Source of the DNA: DATKOF01 sp035524795
GTDB taxonomy: Bacteria > Pseudomonadota > Gammaproteobacteria > Burkholderiales > SG8-41
Direction of reading: 5' to 3'
NCBI GenBank assembly: GCA_035524795.1
Contig: DATKOF010000033.1
Coordinates: 1 to 26,369 of the forward strand
Length of the DNA: 26,369 nt
Shown piece by piece: positions 11,123-18,181 of the stretch. A program made the translations under genes and the position numbers. Every line of letters starts with the position of its first letter. The stretch's first letter is position 1. The notes beneath the pieces were generated by a model. It did no database searches. It saw nothing but the letters and a program-made list of their open reading frames with translations, and was not told the origin of the DNA.

Positions 11123-11805
11123 AGACTCTCAGCACTGTCCAGAAAATCGCCGTGTTCGCGCTGCCGATCCTGTTCGCGATCACGCTGCATGAGGCGGCGC
11201 ACGGTTACGTCGCCCGCCATTTTGGCGACATGACGGCGGAAGCCGCCGGCCGCATCAGTCTCAATCCGCTGCGGCACATCGATCCGGTCGGCACCATCGT
11301 CGTGCCGCTGGTCAGTCTGCTGCTGACCAGCGTCATGTTCGGCTGGGCCAAGCCGGTGCCGGTCAATTTTGCGAAGCTGCGCCATCCCAAGCGCGACATG
11401 CTGTGGGTCGCGGCGGCGGGGCCGTTCAGCAATCTGCTGATGGCGTTCGGCTGGGGACTGGTGTTCAAGATTGGCGACGGGCTGGCCGGCGATAATCCGG
11501 CGGCGACATGGCTGATCCTGGTCGGTGCCTGCGGCATTTTCGTCAACGTGGTATTTTTTGTGCTCAATCTGCTGCCGTTGCCGCCGCTCGACGGCGGGCG
11601 TATCGCGGTCAGTCTGCTGCCGCATCGCGCCGCGTGGCGTTTCGCGCAGATCGAGCAATTCGGCCTGATCATCCTGATCATACTTCTGGTCAGCGGACTG
11701 CTGGGCGGGGTGCTGTGGCCGCTGGTTCATATTTCCATGTCCGTCGTCGGCGCCGTGCTCGGCATCGCCCCGGACAAAGTATTGCGGCTGATGACGACGT
11801 TGTGA
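11116..11805 (+). CDS. Site-2 protease-like M50 membrane metalloprotease
   Basis: This 229-residue polytopic membrane protein has the zinc-protease signature HEAAH (residues 25-29) in its first helix and the third ligand motif LPLPPLDGGR in a later helix. It is the compact, PDZ-less M50/FwdE-like form found widely next to trpS in betaproteobacteria. It would cleave or bind substrates within the membrane, but no substrate is established for this subgroup. The start ATG overlaps the end of the PHP gene by 7 nt, and trpS follows after 18 nt, so PHP, protease and trpS probably share a transcript. All catalytic residues are present and the length is usual. Confidence 0.9.
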   Translation: MLETLSTVQKIAVFALPILFAITLHEAAHGYVARHFGDMTAEAAGRISLNPLRHIDPVGTIVVPLVSLLLTSVMFGWAKPVPVNFAKLRHPKRDMLWVAAAGPFSNLLMAFGWGLVFKIGDGLAGDNPAATWLILVGACGIFVNVVFFVLNLLPLPPLDGGRIAVSLLPHRAAWRFAQIEQFGLIILIILLVSGLLGGVLWPLVHISMSVVGAVLGIAPDKVLRLMTTL

Positions 11806-11823
11806 ACGGAAAGATGACCGACC

Positions 11824-13026
11824 ATGTTCGTTGACCGCGTTCTTTCCGGCATGCGTCCGACCGGCGCGCTGCACCTCGGGCATTATCACGGCGTGCTGAA
11901 GAACTGGGTCGCGCTGCAGCACGAATTCCAGTGCCTGTTCTTCGTCGCCGACTGGCATGCGCTGACCACGCATTACGACGAGCCGCAGATCATCGAGGCG
12001 AATACCTGGGACATGATCATCGACTGGCTGGCGGTGGGCGTCGATCCGGCACAGGCGACGTTGTTCATCCAGTCGCGCGTGCCGCAGCACGCTGAACTGC
12101 ACCTGCTGCTGTCGATGATCACGCCGCTTGGCTGGCTCGAGCGCGTGCCGACCTACAAGGACCAGCAGGAAAAACTGGCCAACAAGGACCTGTCGACCTA
12201 CGGTTTTCTCGGTTATCCGCTGCTGCAAAGCGCCGACATCCTGATCTACCGCGCCAACCGCGTGCCGGTCGGCGAGGACCAGGTGCCGCACGTCGAGTTC
12301 ACGCGGGAGATCGCGCGCCGCTTCAACCACATCTACGGCCGCGAGCCGGGCTTCGAGCAGAAAGCCGAGGCCGCGATCAAGAAACTCGGCGCCAAACGCG
12401 CCAAGGTTTACCGCGAAGCGCGCACCCGGTTTCTCGAACAGGGCGACGCCGCGGCGTTGGAAGAAGCGCGGGCGCTGCTCGAAAAGGCGCAGAATCTCGC
12501 TCTCGGCGACCGCGAACGGCTGTTCGGCTATCTGGAAGGCGGGGGCAAAATGATCCTGAGCGAGCCGAAGGCGCTGCTGACGGAGGCGTCGAAAATGCCG
12601 GGGCTCGACGGTCAGAAGATGTCGAAGTCCTACAACAACACCATCGGTCTGCGCGAGAGCGACGACAGCATCGCCAAAAAGATCCGCACCATGCCGACCG
12701 ATCCCGCGCGCGTAAAACGCAGCGATCCCGGCGATCCCGACAAGTGCCCGGTGTGGCAGTTGCATCAGGTCTATTCGGATGAGCCGCGCCGGCAATGGGT
12801 GCAACAGGGATGCCGCAACGCCGGCATCGGCTGCCTCGAATGCAAACAGCCGGTGATCGACGCGGTGATCGCGGAACTGCAGCCGATGCGCGAGCGCGCG
12901 CAGCGCTACCTCGATGATCCGACACTGGTCAGGAACGTGATCGCCGACGGCTGCGAAAAGGCGCAGAAGCTGGCCGAGGAAACGATGCGCGACGTGCGCG
13001 AAGCGATGGGATTGCACTACAGCTGA
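11824..13026 (+). CDS. trpS: Tryptophanyl-tRNA synthetase
   Basis: This class I aminoacyl-tRNA synthetase charges tRNA-Trp. The 400-residue product has the HIGH-type motif LHLGH near residue 17, KMSKS at 265-269, and PVGEDQVPHVEFTREIARRF for substrate binding. It is about 65 residues longer than the E. coli enzyme because of a charged, Lys/Glu/Ala-rich helical insertion (about 180-240) between the Rossmann fold and KMSKS. I believe this long form is usual in betaproteobacteria. A CxxC-like pair (GCLEC) lies near residue 340. GGAAAG about 10 nt before ATG 11824 is the likely ribosome-binding site. The gene sits between the M50 protease and scpA. Confidence 0.95.
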   Translation: MFVDRVLSGMRPTGALHLGHYHGVLKNWVALQHEFQCLFFVADWHALTTHYDEPQIIEANTWDMIIDWLAVGVDPAQATLFIQSRVPQHAELHLLLSMITPLGWLERVPTYKDQQEKLANKDLSTYGFLGYPLLQSADILIYRANRVPVGEDQVPHVEFTREIARRFNHIYGREPGFEQKAEAAIKKLGAKRAKVYREARTRFLEQGDAAALEEARALLEKAQNLALGDRERLFGYLEGGGKMILSEPKALLTEASKMPGLDGQKMSKSYNNTIGLRESDDSIAKKIRTMPTDPARVKRSDPGDPDKCPVWQLHQVYSDEPRRQWVQQGCRNAGIGCLECKQPVIDAVIAELQPMRERAQRYLDDPTLVRNVIADGCEKAQKLAEETMRDVREAMGLHYS

Positions 13027-13054
13027 CCGCGGATTCGCGGTAGAATGCGCTCTC

Positions 13055-13867
13055 ATGCAGTCTGCCGAGACGTCCACCGCGTCCATTGTTACCCCGATCG
13101 CCAGGTATCGCGGCGAAGCGGTGCTGGAACTGCCGCACGATCTCTACATCCCCCCCGATGCGCTTGAAGTCTTCCTCGACACCTTCGAGGGGCCGCTCGA
13201 CCTGTTGCTGTATCTGATCCGTCAGAACAATCTCGACGTGCTGAACATTCCGATGGCGCGGTTGACCGCGCAATACCTCGAGTACGTCGAGGTGATGCGG
13301 CGGCGCTCGCTCGAACTCGCGGCCGAGTATCTGGTGATGGCGGCGGTGCTGATCGAGATCAAGTCGCGCATGCTGCTGCCGCGTCCGACGGCCGCGAGCG
13401 ACGAGGAAAGCGACCCGCGCGCCGAGTTGGTGCGCCGGCTGCTTGCTTACGAACAGATGAAGCTGGCCGCGCAGCGCCTCGACGCATTGCCGCAAGCCGG
13501 CCGCGATTTCGAGCTGGTACAGATCGAAATCGAGCGCGCAGCCGGACAGGCGCTGCCCGATGTCAACGCCGAGGATTTGCGGCAGGCATGGCTGTGGCTG
13601 GTGCAGCGTGCGAGCGTCAGCCGTCACCACCGTATCACACGCGGCGAGCTGTCGGTGCGCGAGCACATGAGTCTGGTGCTGCGCAGGTTGCGCGAAGCGG
13701 GATTGCTCGAATTCACACAGCTCTTCGCGCCCGAAGAGGGCGTGCCGAAACTGGTGGTGACCTTCCTGGCGATCCTCGAACTGGCGCGCGAGTTCCTGAT
13801 CGAGGTCACTCAACAGGCGCCGTACGCGCCGATCTACCTGAAGGCGACCCATGTCCCAACTGTTTGA
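13055..13867 (+). CDS. scpA: Segregation and condensation protein A
   Basis: ScpA is the kleisin subunit that bridges the SMC ATPase heads and binds a ScpB dimer in the SMC-ScpAB complex for chromosome compaction and segregation. The 270-residue product has the kleisin N-terminal block (FEGPLDLLLYLIRQNNLDVLN, split as FEGPLDLLLYL and NNLDVLNIP), AAEYLVMAAVLIEIKSRMLL, and a C-terminal winged-helix (VTFLAILELAREFLI). About 35 extra residues precede the core. It begins 28 nt after trpS, in which there is a small CCGCG/CGCGG hairpin (13027-13040) and a TAGAAT hexamer (13041-13046) that might be a -10. The end overlaps scpB by 17 nt, as expected for proteins made in fixed proportion. Confidence 0.94.
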   Translation: MQSAETSTASIVTPIARYRGEAVLELPHDLYIPPDALEVFLDTFEGPLDLLLYLIRQNNLDVLNIPMARLTAQYLEYVEVMRRRSLELAAEYLVMAAVLIEIKSRMLLPRPTAASDEESDPRAELVRRLLAYEQMKLAAQRLDALPQAGRDFELVQIEIERAAGQALPDVNAEDLRQAWLWLVQRASVSRHHRITRGELSVREHMSLVLRRLREAGLLEFTQLFAPEEGVPKLVVTFLAILELAREFLIEVTQQAPYAPIYLKATHVPTV

Positions 13868-14501
13868 CGTGCAGCAGGCCAAGCAAATTCTGGAAGCCGC
13901 ATTGTTGGCCAGCAGCGAACCGCTGTCGCTGGCTGATCTGAAAAAATTGTTCGATGAAGATCTGGGTACTGAGACTCTGCGCCGGCTGCTCACCGATCTG
14001 GCCGATGACTGGCAGGGGCGGAGCGTGGAACTGGTCAGCGTCGCCAGCGGCTGGCGTTTCCGCACGCGTCCCGAATTTCAGCGCTTCATCGACCGGCTCA
14101 GGCCGGAAAAGCCGCCGCGCTATTCACGCGCGGTGCTGGAGACGCTTGCGATCATCGCTTACAGGCAGCCGGTCACGCGCGGCGATATCGAGGATATCCG
14201 CGGCGTCGTCGTCTCGACCGGCATCATCAAGGCGCTGCAGGCGCGCGGCTGGATCGATGTTGTAGGCAATCGCGAAGTGCCCGGCCGTCCCGAGCTGCTG
14301 GCGACCACCAAACAGTTTCTCGACGACCTGAATCTGCGCTCGCTCGAGGAGTTGCCGTCGCTCGACGAACTGGGCCAGCTGGTGGAAACACCGGCGCTTT
14401 CTCCCGCGCGGGAAGAAGCCGGGCAGCAGGACACGCTTGAAATCGTGATGCCGGCGGAGGCCGATTCCGCCGGCAGCGATTCCAGACCGGCGCTGAATTG
14501 A
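13851..14501 (+). CDS. scpB: Segregation and condensation protein B
   Basis: ScpB is the dimeric winged-helix partner of ScpA in the SMC-ScpAB complex. The 216-residue product contains the ScpB core, with RYSRAVLETLAIIAYRQPVTR, IEDIRGV and the GRPELLATTKQFLDDLNL block. A ~40-residue acidic, poorly conserved tail follows (about 178-216). Its ATG at 13851 lies within the last codons of scpA. The tRNA-fMet promoter begins 20 nt after the stop, so the scp transcript may read into the tRNA until the terminator at 14651. Intact and of normal length. Confidence 0.94.
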   Translation: MSQLFDVQQAKQILEAALLASSEPLSLADLKKLFDEDLGTETLRRLLTDLADDWQGRSVELVSVASGWRFRTRPEFQRFIDRLRPEKPPRYSRAVLETLAIIAYRQPVTRGDIEDIRGVVVSTGIIKALQARGWIDVVGNREVPGRPELLATTKQFLDDLNLRSLEELPSLDELGQLVETPALSPAREEAGQQDTLEIVMPAEADSAGSDSRPALN

Positions 14502-14520
14502 ACGGATTTCCTGAATCGGT

Positions 14521-14550
14521 TTGACGCGCACGAACGCGGATTGCTAGAAT
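14521..14550 (+). promoter_or_regulatory. Sigma-70 promoter of tRNA-fMet
   Basis: TTGACG (14521-14526) and an extended -10, TGCTAGAAT (hexamer 14545-14550), are separated by 18 bp. They are followed by a GC-rich discriminator (CCGCCCCTC). That combination is typical of stringently controlled stable-RNA promoters. Confidence 0.8.
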
Positions 14551-14565
14551 CCGCCCCTCATCTGA

Positions 14566-14642
<77 letters not shown>

Positions 14643-14650
14643 AATCCATG

Positions 14651-14681
14651 ATGCCCTGCGTATCCGCAGGGCATTTTTATT
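14651..14681 (+). terminator. Rho-independent terminator of tRNA-fMet
   Basis: ATGCCCTGCG-TATC-CGCAGGGCAT forms a perfect 10-bp stem with a 4-nt loop. A T-rich tract (TTTTATTT) follows, 9 nt after the tRNA CCA. Clear intrinsic terminator. Confidence 0.93.
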
Positions 14682-14700
14682 TGTGGGCTTCAGACCGTGT

Positions 14701-14735
14701 CATGTTTGCGCAGCCCAGCGCTGCGCGCTAACATG
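14701..14735 (+). repeat. Stem-loop upstream of GST gene
   Basis: CATGTT (14701-14706) pairs with AACATG (14730-14735), and within them GCGCAG (14708-14713) pairs with CTGCGC (14721-14726). This gives a two-part stem. There is no T-tract, so termination is unlikely. Confidence 0.4.
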
Positions 14736-14746
14736 ATTCTGGTCAG

Positions 14747-14768
14747 GCGCCGCCTTTGAAGGCGGTGC
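14747..14768 (+). repeat. Second stem-loop just before GST start
   Basis: GCGCCGCCTT-TG-AAGGCGGTGC forms a 10-bp stem with one G-U pair, ending 28 nt before the GST ATG. If transcribed, it would lie in the 5' leader close to the ribosome-binding site (GGAAA). Confidence 0.4.
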
Positions 14769-14796
14769 TTGTCACCGGCACCCCCGGAAATCCATC

Positions 14797-15507
14797 ATGC
14801 GATACGAGCTTTTTTACTGGCCATCGATACAGGGGCGCGGCGAGTTTGTCCGGCTCGCGCTGGAACAGGCCGGCGTCGATTATGTTGATGTCGCGCGCAG
14901 ACGCGGCGGCGAAGCCGTGTTGATTCGATGGCTCGAAAACGAAGGGATAAAACATCCATCGTTCGCGCCGCCGTTTCTGAAAGCCGGCAAACAAATCATC
15001 GGTCAGACTGCGAACATCCTTTTGTTTCTCGGCGCGCGGCACAATCTGGCGCCAAAAGACGAGGCCGGCCGGCTGTGGGCGCATCAATTGCAATTGACGG
15101 TCGCTGATTTCGTCGTCGAAATCCACGACACGCACCATCCGATCAGCGCCAATTTATACTATGAGGAGCAGAAACCGGAGGCGCGCCGCCGTGCCGTGGA
15201 TTTCCGCAAGGAGCGGTTGCCGAAATTTCTCGGTTATTTCGAGCGCGTCATCGAGCGGAATGGCGGTCGTTATATGGTCGGCAGGAAATTGAGTTACGTC
15301 GATCTTTCGGTGTTCCAGATCGTCGCCGGGCTGCGCTACGCATTTCCGCACGCGATGAAAAAATCGAGCGGCAAATATCCGCTGCTCGACGCGTTACATG
15401 ATCGAGTCGAAGCGCTGCCGGGAATCACCGCTTATCTGCAGTCGCAACGACGGATACCGTTCAATCAGGAAGGGATCTTCCGCCATTATGAAGAACTCGA
15501 TGCGTAG
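14797..15507 (+). CDS. Glutathione S-transferase family protein
   Basis: This 236-residue cytosolic protein has a thioredoxin-fold N-terminus. MRYELFYWPSIQGRGEFVRL resembles sigma/alpha-type GSTs, which carry a catalytic Tyr near the start, and QTANILLFLG resembles the SNAIL/TRYL glutathione-binding motif. An all-helical C-terminal domain follows (MVGRKLSYVDLSVFQIV matches the conserved N-capping box). It would conjugate glutathione to electrophiles or act as a peroxidase; the substrate is unknown. It is monocistronic, between the tRNA terminator and the long gap at 15508-15828, with two hairpins in its upstream region. The fold is firm and the subclass tentative. Confidence 0.85.
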   Translation: MRYELFYWPSIQGRGEFVRLALEQAGVDYVDVARRRGGEAVLIRWLENEGIKHPSFAPPFLKAGKQIIGQTANILLFLGARHNLAPKDEAGRLWAHQLQLTVADFVVEIHDTHHPISANLYYEEQKPEARRRAVDFRKERLPKFLGYFERVIERNGGRYMVGRKLSYVDLSVFQIVAGLRYAFPHAMKKSSGKYPLLDALHDRVEALPGITAYLQSQRRIPFNQEGIFRHYEELDA

Positions 15508-15828
15508 GTACGGAGAAATTGGCTGATCGAGATAGCGATAGTGCCGCGCACGATCCTCATTGATGGCAGCAAACGAGCCGCCGCGAATTGTATTGAAGCC
15601 ATCTTTCATCTGGTGCGCCCGCAGAGTGCAGATGTTTCTCCGCGGCTACTGCATCGAGGAGCCATGAAAAAGTTGTCCACGGACAGTGCCCGGAACGACC
15701 AGGGGCTGGCCAAGTCCCTGAGGGGTATCGAAAATAAAAATATATTCGGCGGCGCGCAGGGGATGGTTCACGGCGTGCGTATCAGCAGCAGGGCCCGCAA
15801 GGGTCAATCAACCCTTCAGGAGCATGCC
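15508..15828. other. 321-bp intergenic region before cluster A
   Basis: No convincing gene is seen. The frame of the downstream secreted-repeat gene stays open back to a GTG at 15541, but there is no ribosome-binding site there, and the signal peptide plus AGGAG (15818-15822) favour the start at 15829. The gap contains a small inverted repeat TGTCC-AC-GGACA (15674-15685). It also has a GGAAC (15692-15696) spaced 17 bp from GTCC (15714-15717), which resembles an ECF-type -35/-10 pair and might be a target of the sigma factor encoded at 16833. An AT-rich patch lies at 15729-15747. All of this is weak and by eye. Confidence 0.35.
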
Positions 15829-16401
15829 ATGTCATCTTCTTTCAGGACCATCCCCGCCGCCGTCGCGGCACTGAGCCTGCTGGCGCTGTGCGCCGCTGCG
15901 GATAGCGCCCAGGCGCGCAATATTCACCGCAGCGGTACCTTTACGACGGGCGCGGGAAAGACCGGAAGCTACAGCGGATCAGTTACCGGCAACCTTCGCA
16001 ATGGTCTCACGCGCAGCACTTCGGTGACCAACGCCAGCGGCCAGACGTGGAACCGTACCGCCACCAAGACCTATGACCCGTCGACCGGCGCTTTCAATAA
16101 AACGGTGACCTCGCCCAACGGCACTACACGCACATACACCGGCACGGCAGCAGACGGGCAGCGCAGCGGCACCTACACCACCAGCACCGGCAAGAGCGGC
16201 AGTTTCACTGATACCGTGACTGCCAACGGCAACGACAGCGTGACCCGCAACACCAGCATCACCAACGCCGCCGGCCAGACCGTGCAGCGCAGCGCGACCA
16301 CCGGATACGACCCCTCCACGAATACGGTGACGCGCTCGGTCACCGGGCCGGAAGGCAACACGCGCCAGGGTTCGGTTACGTTCACGCCGTCTTCCAACTA
16401 A
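15829..16401 (+). CDS. Secreted protein of two 78-residue repeats
   Basis: This 190-residue protein has a clear Sec signal peptide (residues 1-29, cleaved after SAQA) and a Ser/Thr/Gly/Asn-rich mature part. Two tandem copies with an exact 78-residue period make up nearly all of it. SGTFTTGAGKTGSYSGSV (from 35) matches SGTYTTSTGKSGSFTDTV (from 113), and YDPSTG (82) matches YDPSTN (160). The alternating Thr/Ser pattern suggests extended beta-structure, like beta-rich surface or matrix proteins. No cysteines remain after processing. The gene opens cluster A; the EF-hand gene follows after 9 nt. AGGAG precedes the ATG. Similar short repeat proteins are annotated as hypothetical or lipoprotein-like in other betaproteobacteria. 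I cannot assign a function. Confidence 0.75.
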   Translation: MSSSFRTIPAAVAALSLLALCAAADSAQARNIHRSGTFTTGAGKTGSYSGSVTGNLRNGLTRSTSVTNASGQTWNRTATKTYDPSTGAFNKTVTSPNGTTRTYTGTAADGQRSGTYTTSTGKSGSFTDTVTANGNDSVTRNTSITNAAGQTVQRSATTGYDPSTNTVTRSVTGPEGNTRQGSVTFTPSSN

Positions 16402-16410
16402 GGAAGCGTG

Positions 16411-16743
16411 ATGAGCCGCATTTTTCCCGCACTGCTGGCGGCGGGCGCCCTGTGTGCCCTGTGCGCCGCCGAGGCGCACGCCCAGACGTCCCAGCCCGCT
16501 CCCTCCGCCGGCGTCGGCCAGCGGGGACAGCGACTGCAACGCCTGGGGGACGAAGCCTTTAAACGCATGGATACCAACGGCGATGGCGTAATCAGCAAGC
16601 AGGAGTACATGGAGCAGGCTGAAAAACGCTTCCAGCGCCTCGACGCCAACGGCGACGGTCAGATCACGCGGGAAGAATTCGATGCAATGGCGCAGAAGCT
16701 GCGCGAACGCGCCGGCGCAGGCGGCGGTGCCCAGTTCCCCTGA
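16411..16743 (+). CDS. Exported EF-hand calcium-binding protein
   Basis: This ~110-residue protein has a signal peptide (cleavage after AEAHA, about residue 23) and two canonical EF-hand loops, DTNGDGVISKQE and DANGDGQITREE. Each has the Asp/Asn/Asp/Glu ligands of a DxDxDG loop, so Ca2+ binding in the periplasm is likely. The tail is Gly/Ala-rich. I chose ATG 16411 (AGGA at 16401-16404) over GTG 16408. It is 9 nt after the repeat protein and about 90 nt before the ECF sigma gene, so it could be part of the same regulon. It may be a calcium buffer or a signal-coupled sensor; the partner is unknown. Confidence 0.85.
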   Translation: MSRIFPALLAAGALCALCAAEAHAQTSQPAPSAGVGQRGQRLQRLGDEAFKRMDTNGDGVISKQEYMEQAEKRFQRLDANGDGQITREEFDAMAQKLRERAGAGGGAQFP

Positions 16744-16832
16744 CGGGGATCCCATGCATTGTCAGCGGCCATATCTGCCTCGGGTACGCGCGCGGGCCGT
16801 GCCGCGCGTTATTGATATGTCGCGAGCCACGA

Positions 16833-17405
16833 ATGCCGCAGCGATCCATGCCGAGCGAGATATCCGATACACGGAGCAATGCGTCCTCCGATGCGGCCCT
16901 GATGGAAAGAGTGGCCGGAGGAGACGCGCAGGCATTCCGTATGCTGGTCGAGCGCTATCTGCCGCGCGCCCACGCCGTCGCGCGCCGCATGCTGGGGTCG
17001 GCCGCGGAAGCCGAGGACGCGGTGCAGGAGGCGTTCTGCCGGATATGGACGCACGCAGCGGCGTTTCGCGCCGAGCGCGCGGCCTTCTTCACCTGGGCCT
17101 ATCGCATCATCGCCAACGCCTGCCTGGATGCGATGCGTCGGCGTACGCCGGCGGCCGAGCCGGTGGACGACATGGCCGAGAACCTGGCGGATCCTGCGCC
17201 GGACGCGCAGTCCCGGCACGAAAGTCTGCAGGTGCGGCAGGCCGTGCAGGCGCTGCCGCCGCGGCAGCGGCTGGCTGTGGTGTTGTGTTATTTCGAGGGC
17301 ATGACCAATCCCGAGGCGGCGGCGGCGATGGACATGAATGTGAAGGCGCTGGAAGGACTGCTGGTACGCGCGCGGCGCAGTCTGCGAAACCGGCTCGACG
17401 GTTGA
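16833..17405 (+). CDS. ECF-family RNA polymerase sigma factor
   Basis: This ~190-residue group IV sigma factor has a sigma-2 region (AFRMLVERYLPRAHAVARRM, AEDAVQEAFCRIW, FFTWAYRIIANACLD) and a sigma-4 helix-turn-helix (LPPRQRLAVVLCYFEGMT through the PEAAAAMDMNVKALEGLLVRA stretch). It would direct RNA polymerase to a small regulon, probably including its own cluster. The start is uncertain: ATG 16833, ATG 16848 or TTG 16812 are all in frame, and none has a good Shine-Dalgarno. The next gene, an anti-sigma-like protein, begins on the base after the TGA (TGAATG), the usual tight coupling of ECF sigma and regulator. Confidence 0.92.
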   Translation: MPQRSMPSEISDTRSNASSDAALMERVAGGDAQAFRMLVERYLPRAHAVARRMLGSAAEAEDAVQEAFCRIWTHAAAFRAERAAFFTWAYRIIANACLDAMRRRTPAAEPVDDMAENLADPAPDAQSRHESLQVRQAVQALPPRQRLAVVLCYFEGMTNPEAAAAMDMNVKALEGLLVRARRSLRNRLDG

Positions 17406-17747
17406 ATGACGATAAACGATGACGACGATATGAACGACGAAACCGGTATGGAAAAGGAAGACGGATTGAAGGCGAAACTGGCGGCATGGAGGGCGGTTCC
17501 GCCGCCGGTGGATCTCGCGGCGCGCATCGCGCAGCGCGCCACGGCACTGCCACAGCGCAAGCCGTGGGGGACGCGGATATTGGCGGCCGCCGAACGTGCC
17601 CTGACCGAGTGGCGCTACGGGCTGGTCTACAAGCTCGCAACGCTGGCATTGTGTGCAGCTTTCGGCTTCGCAGCGGGAACGTACCGGGCCGAGAGTGTGG
17701 ACATCGTGGCTCTGGCATTCGGCGCCGGAGCGGGGGAATCGCTGTGA
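17406..17747 (+). CDS. Small one-helix anti-sigma-like protein
   Basis: This 113-residue protein has an acidic N-terminus (DDDD), an amphipathic, Ala/Arg-rich cytosolic part, and one C-terminal membrane helix (about residues 76-92, KLATLALCAAFGFAAG). It has no HxxxCxxC zinc anti-sigma motif. Identification as the anti-sigma factor rests on position (abutting an ECF sigma gene), size, topology and the following sensor gene. The arrangement parallels CnrY/NccY. It overlaps the sensor gene by the 4 nt GTGA (17744-17747). Sequence similarity to known anti-sigmas is not obvious by eye, so the call is an inference. Confidence 0.7.
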   Translation: MTINDDDDMNDETGMEKEDGLKAKLAAWRAVPPPVDLAARIAQRATALPQRKPWGTRILAAAERALTEWRYGLVYKLATLALCAAFGFAAGTYRAESVDIVALAFGAGAGESL

Positions 17748-18181
17748 ACGTGACGAGAACCCAGTTGCTGATAGGAAGTGTGTTGTTCCTTTCGCTGGCC
17801 GCCAACGCGGTGCTCGGCGCGATGGCCATCGGCCACCGGCTGGCCCCCGAAGCAGCAGGCAGCAGTCGTCCACTGAAGGACATGATACAGAGACTGGCGG
17901 CATTGCCGCCGGAACAGCGTGCCCAAACGCGTGAAGCCGTAAGGTCGTACCTGCCGCGGTTGCGCGACGCCATGGAGGATTTGCGGAAGGCGCGTCAGGA
18001 CACGTTCAGCTACGTGCGCAGTCCGGACTACACGCGTGTCGAAGCGGAGAAACGTTTCGCCGCGCTGCGCGAAAAGACCACGGCCCTTCAGGCCCTGGGA
18101 CAGAGCATGGTGCTGGACATCGCAGATCACCTCACGCCCGAGCAGCGGGATCAGCTGCTGTCGCCGCGAGGACAGCGGTGA
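17744..18181 (+). CDS. Membrane-anchored CnrX/CpxP-like periplasmic protein
   Basis: This 145-residue protein has an N-terminal membrane anchor or signal (about 8-30) and an all-helical periplasmic domain. LPPEQRAQTREAVRSYLPRL and LTPEQRDQLL are the paired LTxxQ-like repeats of the CpxP/Spy/ZraP/CnrX heavy-metal-sensor superfamily. It starts at a GTG overlapping the anti-sigma stop, after a GGGGG run, and overlaps the next gene by GTGA. It would sense a periplasmic signal and release the anti-sigma, as CnrX does for CnrY-CnrH. However, only two histidines are present (31 and 129), and the His-rich Ni/Co ligand set known for CnrX is not evident, so the signal may not be those metals. Confidence 0.78.
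   Translation: MNVTRTQLLIGSVLFLSLAANAVLGAMAIGHRLAPEAAGSSRPLKDMIQRLAALPPEQRAQTREAVRSYLPRLRDAMEDLRKARQDTFSYVRSPDYTRVEAEKRFAALREKTTALQALGQSMVLDIADHLTPEQRDQLLSPRGQR

Noticed and set aside
11119..13086. A 655-codon open frame antisense to the M50 protease gene and trpS
   Set aside because: Shadow of two clear genes. Composition is Arg/Gln/His-rich, with no domains.
15541..15828. N-terminal extension of the repeat protein back to GTG 15541
   Set aside because: No ribosome-binding site at 15541. A good AGGAG and a classic signal peptide place the start at 15829.
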